A stretch of 36,960 nucleotides of DNA from JAVBKU01 sp031553875. GTDB taxonomy: Bacteria; Bacteroidota; Bacteroidia; Bacteroidales; Rikenellaceae. A model generated the notes under the pieces. It was not told the origin of the DNA, ran no database searches, and saw only the letters and a list, made by a program, of their open reading frames with translations. Each line of letters starts with the position of its first letter. Positions within the stretch are counted from its first letter, which is position 1. Shown here piece by piece: positions 24,334 to 32,370 of this stretch. A program made the position numbers and the translations under genes. The DNA lies in contig JAVBKU010000030.1 in assembly GCA_031553875.1 (NCBI GenBank), positions 1-36,960 on the forward strand, read 5' to 3'.

Positions 24334-24352
24334 GGCGCAAATAGGGCGCAAA
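24334..24352 (+). repeat. Tandem arm-type site, right end of the element
   Basis: This 19-bp tandem GGCGCAAA pair is identical to 14467-14485 and in the same orientation, 114 bp inside the attR core and upstream of the integrase gene. Confidence 0.65.
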
Positions 24353-24466
24353 AATCAATAAAACAAGGGTAAAAATAGGAAAATACAGATTGTGCAAAAA
24401 ATTGTAATTAGCTGATTATTATGACTATTAACTTCTTTTGTTTTCCGGTATTTTATGGGTTATGTA

Positions 24467-24480
24467 CCGGCTCCGGGTAC
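24467..24480 (+). other. attR core
   Basis: This is a second copy of CCGGCTCCGGGTAC from the tRNA-Leu 3' end. Upstream of it there is no tRNA body, so it marks the far junction of the element. Confidence 0.88.
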
Positions 24481-24493
24481 TTTTTAAAGCAAC

Positions 24494-24527
24494 AAAAGCC
24501 CTTAACTTTAATTAGTTAAGGGCTTTT
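24494..24527 (+). terminator. Displaced original terminator of tRNA-Leu
   Basis: AAAAGCCCTTAAC (24494-24506) pairs with GTTAAGGGCTTTT (24515-24527), ending in T-rich sequence, 14 nt after the attR core. It sits where the tRNA terminator would be in an unoccupied chromosome. Confidence 0.75.
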
Positions 24528-24572
24528 ATTTTGATTTAACTTGCTTATTACTTGCAAAAATTTACTTTCCTT

Positions 24573-24725
24573 TTAAAAAACAGCCACTCTTAATGCCACA
24601 AAGTCTTCAAAGTTTGGATGAGAAATAAAACTTTCCAACCCCTCTCTTTTAAGTCTCGTTATTATCAAGCAATTCAAATGCTCAGCATCATAAGTTCCTT
24701 TGGTTCTTAGCCACCCATTACACGG
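24573..24725 (-). pseudogene. Start-less gene remnant beside attR
   Basis: An open frame of 50 codons plus stop, with no start codon and a stop directly upstream, reads as natural protein (TYDAEHLNCLIITRL, ESFISHPNFEDFVALRVAVF). It looks like the C-terminal end of a lost gene on the chromosomal side of attR. I do not recognise the family. The surrounding DNA is AT-rich like the element, so it could be left from an older insertion at the same tRNA. It may also be a chance frame. Confidence 0.35.
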
Positions 24726-24747
24726 TTATTAGCCTGTATCAATAAAA

Positions 24748-24785
24748 AAGTATCGCTGCAAACCGTTTGGCTTGCAGCGATACTT
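24748..24785 (-). terminator. Terminator of the esterase gene
   Basis: A perfect 14-bp stem (24748-24761 with 24772-24785) is followed on the minus strand by a T-rich tract (complement of aataaaaa). It lies about 30 nt past the stop of the esterase gene. Confidence 0.85.
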
Positions 24786-24816
24786 ACTTAAACTAAACTA
24801 TGGGGGACGCCTCCGC

Positions 24817-26226
24817 CTACTCCCAGCTGTCGCTGCGGAACGGGACCAGCGGCTGGCCGAAGTTGTCGGTCACGTTTGTGTCCATATAGTTGCGGAAGGC
24901 ATAACGCACGGCTATCGGCGCGGGGACGCTCTCCGAAGTTACCCTTATGGCCTTGATCTTGGAATCGAACGACGCCTTGGCAGGGTGGAAGATCTTGTCT
25001 TCGCCGGCCAGCTCGAAGCCGACCATACCGGCGTCCCTCGGGTTAAGGCCGCCCCATGCATTGTCGAAAGAGACTACGGCCTCACCGTCCTTGAACTTGG
25101 CGCTCTTATACGTGGGAGCAGTGCATGGAAGGCCCTTTTCGATTCCGTAGGTGAGGACGGCGGCTTTGAGCGCCAGCCTAAGGCCCACTTTGTCCTTGGC
25201 GGTGGGATGTATGCAGAACTCCTCGCCTGCGTCGGTAGTGGCCGCATAGTCGCTGTTGGGGATTATTCCCTTGGCCCTGACCATAGACTCTATGGTGATG
25301 GGGGCGCCGATACCGTTCTTATCTTTATACTGGTAAGGAGTCAGGAGCACGTAGTAGAAGGGCATCTTCTCGCCGCCGCCCCAGTCAGCACGCCATTGCG
25401 CCACCATCTCGGCGAGCAGCTTGTCGTATATCTTGCCGTTGCCCGTATTGCCCTCGCCCTGGTACCACAGGAACCCGCGTGCGCCGTACTTGGACACAGG
25501 TTTTATCATAGCGTTGTATAGGTACGCGGCCTTGTTCTGGTCGTCCTTGCGGAATGCGGGGATATTGGGGTCTACCGAGTGGGTGCGTTCGACGGGCATC
25601 CACGCCTCGATACGCGTACCGCCCCATGAGGTCTGGATCATGCCGATCGGGAAATCGAACAGCTTACGCAGGTTATAGGCGAAGTGGTAGCCCACGGCGC
25701 TGAAGGGATTTACGCTGGCAGGTGTAGCCTCTTTCCACGAGCCTTTCACTTTGTCCAAGGGCTCGGCGCTGGCTTTCTTCTCCACCTGGAACAAACGTAT
25801 GTTGTTCTTAGGCGAGGCCGACATCAACAGTTCCATGGCCCCCGCGGTGGGCTGCGCGAAGTAGCCGCCGACATTCATATTCATGTTGGACTGGCCCGAG
25901 CAGACCCACACCTCCCCGATAAGGATGTTGTTAACGGTAATTTTATCGCCGTCGGAGATGGTCATGGAGTAGGGACCTCCTGCTTCGGGAGTCGCCACCA
26001 CCACGTTCCAGGCGCCGTTGTCATCGGAGGTGGTACTGTAGGTTTTGTTGTTCCAGGAGGTCTTGACGCTGACCTTGGCATTGGCCTTGGCCTCGCCCCA
26101 GATGTTGACGTCGCTTCTCTGCTGGAGCACCATGTTGTCGCCCACGAGAGCGGGAAGTTTCACCTCCGCACGCACTGCCGCCACCATAAGGCATAGGAGC
26201 ACGGATAACGATAATAATTTATTCAT
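24817..26226 (-). CDS. Sialate O-acetylesterase-like SGNH esterase, secreted
   Basis: This 469-aa protein has a signal peptide (about 1-20, ending VRA). The SGNH-type catalytic domain has GEVWVCSGQSNM with nucleophile S113, the SWGGTRIEAW block, WYQGEGN, and H340 in CIHPTAK. The family removes acetyl groups from sialic acids or from acetylated plant glycans. Oddity: the residues before the catalytic His are F-C-I instead of the D-D-I typical of the family, so the usual Asp of the triad is not visible. The frame extends upstream to 26436, but the promoter at 26277-26306 and the signal peptide fix the start at 26226. It is monocistronic, divergent from the LruC gene, and ends at a strong hairpin. 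Confidence 0.85.
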   Translation of the reverse strand: MNKLLSLSVLLCLMVAAVRAEVKLPALVGDNMVLQQRSDVNIWGEAKANAKVSVKTSWNNKTYSTTSDDNGAWNVVVATPEAGGPYSMTISDGDKITVNNILIGEVWVCSGQSNMNMNVGGYFAQPTAGAMELLMSASPKNNIRLFQVEKKASAEPLDKVKGSWKEATPASVNPFSAVGYHFAYNLRKLFDFPIGMIQTSWGGTRIEAWMPVERTHSVDPNIPAFRKDDQNKAAYLYNAMIKPVSKYGARGFLWYQGEGNTGNGKIYDKLLAEMVAQWRADWGGGEKMPFYYVLLTPYQYKDKNGIGAPITIESMVRAKGIIPNSDYAATTDAGEEFCIHPTAKDKVGLRLALKAAVLTYGIEKGLPCTAPTYKSAKFKDGEAVVSFDNAWGGLNPRDAGMVGFELAGEDKIFHPAKASFDSKIKAIRVTSESVPAPIAVRYAFRNYMDTNVTDNFGQPLVPFRSDSWE

Positions 26227-26276
26227 GATCAGGGTTTTAGGTGTTATTAGATGTTGAGGTATTGTCTCAAGCATAT

Positions 26277-26306
26277 CAAAAGTACGATTTTGAACGCAAT
26301 TAGCAA
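26277..26306 (-). promoter_or_regulatory. Promoter of the esterase gene
   Basis: On the minus strand TTG (complement of 26304-26306), 19 nt, then TACTTTTG (26277-26284) match the Bacteroidetes consensus. The leader is about 45 nt. Confidence 0.7.
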
Positions 26307-26547
26307 CTGTAATGTATGGGCAATTTTTCGATCGACGGCTTATAATGTTCTCAAAATCCATCGTTTCCGCCCTATTTTTTTTTGCATATACGCTAACTCC
26401 TGTCGGCCTCGGCAGCACGACACAAAACAGCCTCACACATACCTGTGAGCGCGTTTCGCATACAGACTCGAATGTGGCCCATATTCAAGGCAGCCAAAAA
26501 GTTGTATCAGGGCAGGCTTTTTGTGTGATAATATATAAAATATGTTG

Positions 26548-26581
26548 TATGTTTGTCCCGTATAGTTATAGGTATAACTAT
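26548..26581 (+). promoter_or_regulatory. -7 box and palindromic site before the LruC gene
   Basis: TATGTTTG (26548-26555) is a perfect -7 box without a clear -33 partner. Directly downstream, ATAGTTATA (26562-26570) and TATAACTAT (26573-26581) form a perfect 9-bp inverted repeat with a 2-nt centre, overlapping the expected transcript start. This is a typical position for a repressor site. The rest of the 26227-26618 gap holds no recognised gene. Confidence 0.5.
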
Positions 26582-26618
26582 CTGAAAACAAGAAAATAAA
26601 ACCAAACATTAAATAGCA

Positions 26619-28739
26619 ATGAAAAGAAGCGTGTATTTTGTCGCGTTCATGGCGGCAATTGCATTATCAGGATGTCTCAAGCAAGAGACCGAAAATCCGG
26701 GCGGAAACGGTGACCAGGGAGGCAGTATCTATTTCGATTTTGCCACCACCAAAGTCCATGACCTCTCGATCAGTTACGATCTGCAGGCGATAGGTTACGC
26801 AGGCGAGATCTCATTCGTGGTCTACACCGAAGACCCCGACCAGCTCACCACAAAGAGCGTCGGAGGCGAGACCTATTTCGAGCTTACCCGCAAGGACATA
26901 GAGCCTATATTCCGTGCCAATACCGTGAACCACGGTACCTTCAACGGCAAGATACAGCTCCCCTCGGGAGTGAAGAACGTGTGGGTATGCACAGACTATC
27001 CCGGTCTGCCCTCCAAGCTCCAGGCTACGGTGACCGTACAGAGCGTGTTGGTGAGCAATTCAGCCCCGCTGCGTTCGTCGCGCGCGCTGACCACCGGCCT
27101 AAACCACACCTACCCCGACTACATGTACCCCATCGACGGCAAGGATGACTGGGATGGACACGGAGTTCCCTCTTACCTCAACCCCTCAGGCAGCCGCAAG
27201 ACGTTGCCCGAAGGCCTGTTGTCCGACATCCGTGGCGTACTGCCCGAAGCAAGGAGCCTCGATGCTGACGACAATCCCCACAAGTACCTGATACAGCCCA
27301 ACGTGAGCCACGATATCAAGATCAAGGGCAATACCACGATGGATATGGTGTTCCTCAACGACGGTGCGGTGCTCACCAGCGTGACCGGCTACTACGTGTA
27401 CCCGACCGCTACTCCCCCGACCAGTCCCGATGATATCTCCAAGCTGTATATAGCATTCCCCAACGCCTCTGCCGAGAACAGCTATGGCAAGTTGGTGCCG
27501 GGCGACTATGTGCACCTTAAGTATATCAACGGCGCAGGAGACTGGACCGACCAGTTCGAAGAGGGCATGTCGATAGGTTTCTTCATCTTCGTTCACGGAT
27601 TCGATGCTATCGAAGCTTACGGCAACAGCGGCTCGGGCAACATCCGCGAGATGCATTGGTCTAACTACAAGATACACTACTCGGACCCCAAGCTCAACTA
27701 CTACTACTGGCATAACGACGCTGCATGGGCCTCTTGGCAGAAGCAGCAGACCGTGGCCCTGTACGACTACAAGAGTGGCCGCGACATCGTGGTTATCGGT
27801 TTCGAGGATATGTCCAACGGTGGTTACTCGACTTCAGGCGACCGCGACTTCAACGACGTGATGTTCTACATCCAGGCCTCTCCATCGGGTAATATCGACG
27901 TTCCGGGCGACCGTGACGACGACCTCGAACCCAACCCCGATCCCGATCCCAAGGGCTACGAACTGGAATATTCCGGTACGCTGGCCTTCGAGGACCTGTG
28001 GCCGTTCAAGGGCGACTACGACCTCAACGACGTGGGTATCACCTATTATTCAAAGGTTTACTACAACGCCAAGAACGAGATATACAAATCGGAAGACGTA
28101 TTCACCCCTGTATGTAAGGGCGGTAAGTACGCCAACGGCTTCGGTTTCCAGTACGGTGTGGACGTAAGTAAGGTGACAGGTTCTACCTTAGCTGCTACTA
28201 ACGGTGCACCCGCACACTCTTTCTATTCCGCAGGAGGCTCGGCTCTCGAACCCGGGCAGACCAAGGCTACCGTAATGCTGTTCGACGACATCGACAATCA
28301 GGTATCCAACAACGGTTCCAACGGTAAGGATAAGTCTAAGCAGTTATCGCTCTACAGCTACACCGTTACCACTACCTACGACAACGTCTCGGCTGCCGAG
28401 CTCGGCTTCCCGCCCTACAATCCGTTCATCGTGATCAAGCCCTCGGCTTCATCCGATCCGCGCGGCAGGGAAACGCATCTGCCCAACTACCAGCCCACAG
28501 AGAAGGCTACGCAGGATGATACATGGAAGTACTTCGGCTACCACGACGACCGCTCAGATAAGATATCACTCTGGTATGTGTCTGATGCAGGCTTCCCCTG
28601 GGCGATCAATATCCCCTCAGGCAGCTGGAAATTCCCCAACGAAATGCAGCGTGTGGACGCCGCCTACCCGCGTTTCAACAACTGGGTACGCACCTCCGGC
28701 GCTCAGGACGCCGACTGGTGGAAGGACGCCAAGAAATAG
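26619..28739 (+). CDS. LruC-domain surface lipoprotein
   Basis: This 706-aa protein has a lipoprotein signal (MKRSVYFVAFMAAIALSG, Cys19). A DUF4114-like block with a calcium-binding-type acidic motif GDRDFNDVMFYI lies near 406-417, an Asp/Pro-rich linker near 428-446, and an LruC domain from about 452 (TLAFEDLWPFKGDYDLNDV). Such proteins of Bacteroidota are exported, often acidic and calcium-binding, with no known enzymatic activity. A perfect palindrome overlaps its presumed transcription start, and a terminator follows. The next gene, a hydrolase lipoprotein, appears to have its own transcript, so shared function is not implied. Confidence 0.85.
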   Translation: MKRSVYFVAFMAAIALSGCLKQETENPGGNGDQGGSIYFDFATTKVHDLSISYDLQAIGYAGEISFVVYTEDPDQLTTKSVGGETYFELTRKDIEPIFRANTVNHGTFNGKIQLPSGVKNVWVCTDYPGLPSKLQATVTVQSVLVSNSAPLRSSRALTTGLNHTYPDYMYPIDGKDDWDGHGVPSYLNPSGSRKTLPEGLLSDIRGVLPEARSLDADDNPHKYLIQPNVSHDIKIKGNTTMDMVFLNDGAVLTSVTGYYVYPTATPPTSPDDISKLYIAFPNASAENSYGKLVPGDYVHLKYINGAGDWTDQFEEGMSIGFFIFVHGFDAIEAYGNSGSGNIREMHWSNYKIHYSDPKLNYYYWHNDAAWASWQKQQTVALYDYKSGRDIVVIGFEDMSNGGYSTSGDRDFNDVMFYIQASPSGNIDVPGDRDDDLEPNPDPDPKGYELEYSGTLAFEDLWPFKGDYDLNDVGITYYSKVYYNAKNEIYKSEDVFTPVCKGGKYANGFGFQYGVDVSKVTGSTLAATNGAPAHSFYSAGGSALEPGQTKATVMLFDDIDNQVSNNGSNGKDKSKQLSLYSYTVTTTYDNVSAAELGFPPYNPFIVIKPSASSDPRGRETHLPNYQPTEKATQDDTWKYFGYHDDRSDKISLWYVSDAGFPWAINIPSGSWKFPNEMQRVDAAYPRFNNWVRTSGAQDADWWKDAKK

Positions 28740-28768
28740 TTTCCGAAGAGGCCAGGCCTCGTGAATTT

Positions 28769-28800
28769 AAAAGGAGGGTCCTGTAGGGCTCTCCTTTTTT
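28769..28800 (+). terminator. Terminator after the LruC gene
   Basis: AAAAGGAG (28769-28776) pairs with CTCCTTTT (28791-28798), followed by further T residues: a standard intrinsic terminator. Confidence 0.85.
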
Positions 28801-28870
28801 ATGGGTTATTATCAGGTTTTTTGTATCTTGGTACGCCTCTGGGTCTTATCGTGGGGCGATTAAATCGTTT

Positions 28871-30307
28871 ATGAAAATTTATATGAAAAACATCCTTCTC
28901 GCCGCCCTCGGGCTTGTGATGATCTCCTGCGCAGGAAAGCCCGGCTATATAAAAGTCAATGACAAGAATCCCTCCTATTTCGCCTACTCATCGGGGGAAA
29001 CATACATCCCAATAGGGCCGAATATCTGCTGGGAGCGGTTCGAAAAAGAGGAATCGAGGGTGTTGGCGCAGTACGAGCGCAGGTTCCGCATACTCGCCGA
29101 GAATGGCGGTAACTACACCCGCGTGTGGCTCAGCGCCCCGTTTTTCGAGGTGGAACACTCTACCGCAGGAGTGTATGACGAAGCCATCGCCGGCCGAATC
29201 GACAAATTGCTCTCCCTTGCCGGCAAGTACGGTATCAAGGTCAAGTTCTGCCTTGAAAACTTCCGAAAGTTAACGGGATCGCCCGCGCCGTTCTCCACAT
29301 CGGTGCCGTTCGATAAACCCATATACAGCTTGGAAAATGGCGGACCGTTGTCCTCTATCGACGAGTTCTTTACCTCCGAAACGGGTAAGAAACTCTACCT
29401 TGACAGGGTCCGTTTCCTAGCCTCGCGCTATGGAGAAAACGAAAACATCTTCGGGTGGGAGCTGTGGAATGAGATCAACGCCGTGGAGGTAGACCCTGCC
29501 GTACTGTTGAAATGGACGGAAGAAATGCTCTCGGAGGTGAAAAAACTGTTACCCAACCATCTGGTGATGCAAAGCCTCGGAAGCTTCGACAACCTCGCCG
29601 CCGTGGACACCTACCGCTCTTACATGACCCTCGGGGGCAATGAAGTCGCGCAGGTACATCGTTACCTCGATCCGGGAGCCGCGTGGGATATATGCCGCGC
29701 GCCTATGGATACCCTCGCCTTTAACGCTGCCGTGGAACTGTCGGCAATGGTCAATGACAAGCCTGTGGTGGTGTCGGAGATAGGTGCGGTGGAGGCCAAT
29801 CACGCCGGGCCATCATTGTTGTACGACGTGGATACTCTGGGGGTACTCCTGCACGACTTGTTGTTTACGCCGTTTTTCTGCGGGGCTGCCGCGCCCGGAC
29901 AGAGCTGGCACTGGCAGTTCTATATCGATAAGAACGACCTGTGGTGGCACTTCGGCCGTTTCTCTACGGCCATAAAGGGTATAGACCCCGGGAGTGAAGA
30001 TTACCGATCCGCCTTTCACAGGGAAAATGACATGCGGATATACATCCTCGAGGGAAAGACAAACACCATTGCCTGGTGCCGCGACGCCCGCAGTAATTGG
30101 GAGAGCGAACTGAGGCAAGGCATAGCTGCCGAACGCAGGAGCGAGAAACTCAACATAAAATTGTTTACCGCCGGGCCCGCGAAGTCGGTGCGGATATACG
30201 ATCCGTGGGGGGACGCCTGGAGCGAAGCAGAGGTAGACTCCGACGGAATGTTTACCGTCAGTTTTGTAAGGTCATTCGTGGTGAAGGTGTCTACCGACAC
30301 ACGGTAA
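28871..30307 (+). CDS. Clan GH-A (GH5-like) glycoside hydrolase lipoprotein
   Basis: This 478-aa protein has a lipoprotein signal with Cys20 (ALGLVMISC). A (beta/alpha)8 barrel is suggested by GGNYTRVWLSAPFF (near 80), WELWNEIN with E201 as likely acid/base, and VVVSEIGA with E303 as likely nucleophile; the Glu pair spacing fits clan GH-A. The last ~90 residues are beta-rich, as in accessory or putative collagen-binding domains (KSVRIYDPWGDAW). The start could also be the ATG at 28883 (M5). It faces a WbqC-like gene convergently, with 11 nt between stops. The substrate is unknown; cellulase- or mannanase-like activity is only a guess from the fold. Confidence 0.78.
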   Translation: MKIYMKNILLAALGLVMISCAGKPGYIKVNDKNPSYFAYSSGETYIPIGPNICWERFEKEESRVLAQYERRFRILAENGGNYTRVWLSAPFFEVEHSTAGVYDEAIAGRIDKLLSLAGKYGIKVKFCLENFRKLTGSPAPFSTSVPFDKPIYSLENGGPLSSIDEFFTSETGKKLYLDRVRFLASRYGENENIFGWELWNEINAVEVDPAVLLKWTEEMLSEVKKLLPNHLVMQSLGSFDNLAAVDTYRSYMTLGGNEVAQVHRYLDPGAAWDICRAPMDTLAFNAAVELSAMVNDKPVVVSEIGAVEANHAGPSLLYDVDTLGVLLHDLLFTPFFCGAAAPGQSWHWQFYIDKNDLWWHFGRFSTAIKGIDPGSEDYRSAFHRENDMRIYILEGKTNTIAWCRDARSNWESELRQGIAAERRSEKLNIKLFTAGPAKSVRIYDPWGDAWSEAEVDSDGMFTVSFVRSFVVKVSTDTR

Positions 30308-30318
30308 GATTTTTCAAA

Positions 30319-30951
30319 TTACTCTGGGCTAATCCTCGACCCCTTTATAACCTCCACGGCATAAGGCCCCTCGCTCATCAGCAGGTCGATTATGGAGAGG
30401 TTGGGCACGAAGGCAGTGCGGTCGGAGAAGGTCTGCTCGTAAGGCTCGGGAGTAAATAACGGGTCGGGCCGGTGGAGGCGCGGCTTGTGCGACATCGCGC
30501 TCCGAAGGTCGGTATCGCTCTCCCCCGCTTCGATGTATTCTTCGGAATAACCCACCTCTGGCGACACCTTCAACAGCTTAAATATTCTTGCCTGTAGCTC
30601 TGCGTTCATCTCGGCTAAAAGCTCGTAGCGGGGCGCAAACATAGCCTCCACCTCCGCGGCGTAATGTTCGAAGTAGGGCGAACGGCTGTAGGCTGAGATT
30701 ATGGCGTGGAGATGGGTGTGGCGCCACTTCTTGGAGTTATCTATCCTTACCTCTTTCGTGGACACCTTCTCGTTGTGCGGCTTGAGCACCGGCACGGTGA
30801 GCGACATCACCCCGTTTGCGCACAGCATATCCATCCTGTTTCGGTAGCTCTGCTTGGGATAGTTCTCGCCGAGGTCGATCACGGCGCGGCCGCTCAGGAG
30901 CTTGGTGTAATACTGTATATTGCCGAGGTAGGCAGTGGGGATGATTATCAT
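30319..30951 (-). CDS. WbqC-like family protein
   Basis: This 210-aa protein resembles the WbqC family: IIIPTAYLGNIQYYTKLL at the N-terminus, then Y36-R-N-R and LTVPV...VRIDNSKKWRHTHLHAI. WbqC proteins occur in O-antigen clusters and widely in Bacteroidota; their activity is not established to my knowledge. No signal peptide is seen. It reads toward the hydrolase gene and stands apart from glycan clusters here, so nothing in its context tells its job. Confidence 0.75.
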   Translation of the reverse strand: MIIIPTAYLGNIQYYTKLLSGRAVIDLGENYPKQSYRNRMDMLCANGVMSLTVPVLKPHNEKVSTKEVRIDNSKKWRHTHLHAIISAYSRSPYFEHYAAEVEAMFAPRYELLAEMNAELQARIFKLLKVSPEVGYSEEYIEAGESDTDLRSAMSHKPRLHRPDPLFTPEPYEQTFSDRTAFVPNLSIIDLLMSEGPYAVEVIKGSRISPE

Positions 30952-31019
30952 AACGTGAACTCGGGATAATGAATTTTATGATATATTATTATTTTCCAGG
31001 CCATTACTGTAAAATTCCT

Positions 31020-31165
31020 TATCCAAATTTCACGTTAACGGCTTTTTCAAAGCCGGTTTATCGCCTATCACCCCTCCCCGTACCCTCCCCTCATCAGGGG
31101 AGGGCTTGCTAACGGCCTCTGGTGGCCATTAGCCTAAAGGTAGCTCTGCTTTTAAGCAGAGTTCA
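31020..31165. repeat. Cluster of short hairpins between ruvB and wbqC-like gene
   Basis: Four hairpins follow one another: CGGCTTT/AAAGCCG (about 31040-31055), CCCTCCCCT/AGGGGAGGG (about 31085-31107), GGCC-type short stem (about 31115-31125), and CTCTGCTT (31144-31151) with AAGCAGAG (31154-31161). The last may terminate ruvB. No gene is visible in 30952-31220. Confidence 0.5.
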
Positions 31166-31220
31166 CTTATATACAACAGTAAGAGTTATGACTATGAATT
31201 GGGAGTATCCCGGAAACCCT

Positions 31221-32225
31221 CTAAAACAACGTACTCTCCTGGGCGGGAGGTACGATGCCCATATGCTCGTATGCCAGCGCCGTGGCCTCCCTGCCTCTGG
31301 GGGTGCGCTTGAGGAAACCTTCCTTGATAAGGAACGGCTCGTACACCTCCTCGATAGTCCCCGCGTCTTCGCCCACGGCCGTGGCTATTGTGTTGAGTCC
31401 CACGGGGCCGCCGGCAAACTTTTCGATTATCGTGGAAAGGATCTTGTTATCCATTCTGTCGAGGCCGCGCGAGTCGATATTAAGAGCCGCGAGAGCGTGG
31501 CGGGTGATTGCAAGGTCGATCTGTCCGCTGCCCTTTACCATCGCGAAATCCCTCACCCTGCGCAACAGGGCGTTGGCGATACGGGGCGTGCCGCGGCTAC
31601 GCATGGCGATCTCCCTGGCCGCCTGGTCGTCTATCTCCACGTCGAGGATGCGTGCCGAACGCTTCACGATACCTGAAAGTATCTTGGAATCATAGTATTC
31701 GAGGTGGCACTGTATCCCGAAACGGGCCCTTAACGGACTGGTCAACAGGCCGCTGCGGGTCGTAGCGCCTATAAGCGTGAAGGGATTGAGCTCTATCTGT
31801 ATGGAACGGGCGCTGGGGCCCTTGTCGAGCACGATATCTATCTTATAGTCCTCCATGGCGGAGTAGAGGTACTCCTCGACGATGGGACTCAGTCGGTGTA
31901 TCTCATCGATAAAAAGCACGTCGCCGCGTTCGAGGTTGGTGAGCAGGCCCGCCAGGTCGCCCGGCTTGTCGAGCACAGGACCCGAGGTGAGGCGCATGTT
32001 GACCCCCATCTCGTTACAGATGATATTGGCGAGGGTGGTCTTGCCCAGACCCGGAGGGCCGTGAAGCAGCACGTGGTCGAGCGACTCCTCCCTCATTATG
32101 GCTGCCTTGATAAAGACCGTGAGGTTGTCCACGATCTTATCCTGCCCGCTGAAGGAGGTGAGCTCCTGCGGGCGTATCTTGTTCTCGAATTCGAGGTCGG
32201 TTTCTATATTTCGTGGCGTGGCCAT
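31221..32225 (-). CDS. ruvB: Holliday junction branch-migration ATPase RuvB
   Basis: This 334-aa AAA+ motor drives branch migration of Holliday junctions with RuvA and hands over to RuvC in homologous recombination. Walker A is GPPGLGKT (56-63), Walker B FIDEIH (105-110), sensor-1 region GATTRSGLL, and a C-terminal winged helix follows. Length and start (MATPRNIETDLEFENKIRPQ) are normal. ruvA and ruvC are not adjacent in this window. A perfect TATATTTG -7 box lies upstream. Confidence 0.97.
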   Translation of the reverse strand: MATPRNIETDLEFENKIRPQELTSFSGQDKIVDNLTVFIKAAIMREESLDHVLLHGPPGLGKTTLANIICNEMGVNMRLTSGPVLDKPGDLAGLLTNLERGDVLFIDEIHRLSPIVEEYLYSAMEDYKIDIVLDKGPSARSIQIELNPFTLIGATTRSGLLTSPLRARFGIQCHLEYYDSKILSGIVKRSARILDVEIDDQAAREIAMRSRGTPRIANALLRRVRDFAMVKGSGQIDLAITRHALAALNIDSRGLDRMDNKILSTIIEKFAGGPVGLNTIATAVGEDAGTIEEVYEPFLIKEGFLKRTPRGREATALAYEHMGIVPPAQESTLF

Positions 32226-32274
32226 ATCTATTAAAGGCTCTGATTATCCGTATGTTTTGCGAAAGTAGCTGACA

Positions 32275-32282
32275 CAAATATA
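32275..32282 (-). promoter_or_regulatory. -7 box of ruvB
   Basis: The minus strand reads TATATTTG, a perfect match, giving a leader of about 45 nt. The -33 region is not clear. Confidence 0.55.
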
Positions 32283-32313
32283 CGAAAAGATATGTCAATC
32301 ATAATATAATTCG

Positions 32314-32321
32314 TACCTTTG
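32314..32321 (+). promoter_or_regulatory. Possible -7 box for mutA
   Basis: TACCTTTG matches TAnnTTTG on the plus strand. If used, the mutA mRNA would carry a leader of about 230 nt that contains the giant hairpin at 32371-32541. Confidence 0.4.
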
Positions 32322-32370
32322 GGGCGCTTGTTTAATCCGGATCCTGCCGGCGACACCGGCCGCATCCACA

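Larger units (their letters stand above)
14404..24480. mobile_element. ~10-kb integrated element at tRNA-Leu(CAA), satellite/IME-like, carrying Shedu
   Basis: The tRNA 3' end CCGGCTCCGGGTAC is repeated exactly at 24467-24480 in the same orientation, and a tyrosine recombinase gene lies beside the far copy. The interior is AT-richer than both flanks. From attR inward it encodes the integrase, an unknown protein, an excisionase-like HTH protein, a D5 primase-helicase, an unknown protein, a Toprim/zinc-ribbon protein, a structured RNA candidate, a three-gene envelope operon and Shedu. All genes read leftward, toward the tRNA. No relaxase, coupling protein, conjugation, capsid, portal or terminase gene is visible. 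It therefore looks like a satellite-type or minimal integrative element that replicates with its own helicase and relies on a helper to move; the helper is inferred. Confidence 0.88.

Noticed and set aside
14404..24480. Complete prophage or conjugative element
   Set aside because: No capsid, portal, terminase, tail, relaxase or type IV secretion genes can be read.
24467..24480. A second tRNA-Leu at attR
   Set aside because: Only 14 bp of the 3' end are present; no tRNA body precedes it.
26312..26599. 95-codon frame upstream of the LruC gene
   Set aside because: It spans the divergent promoter region and has no recognisable domain or start context.
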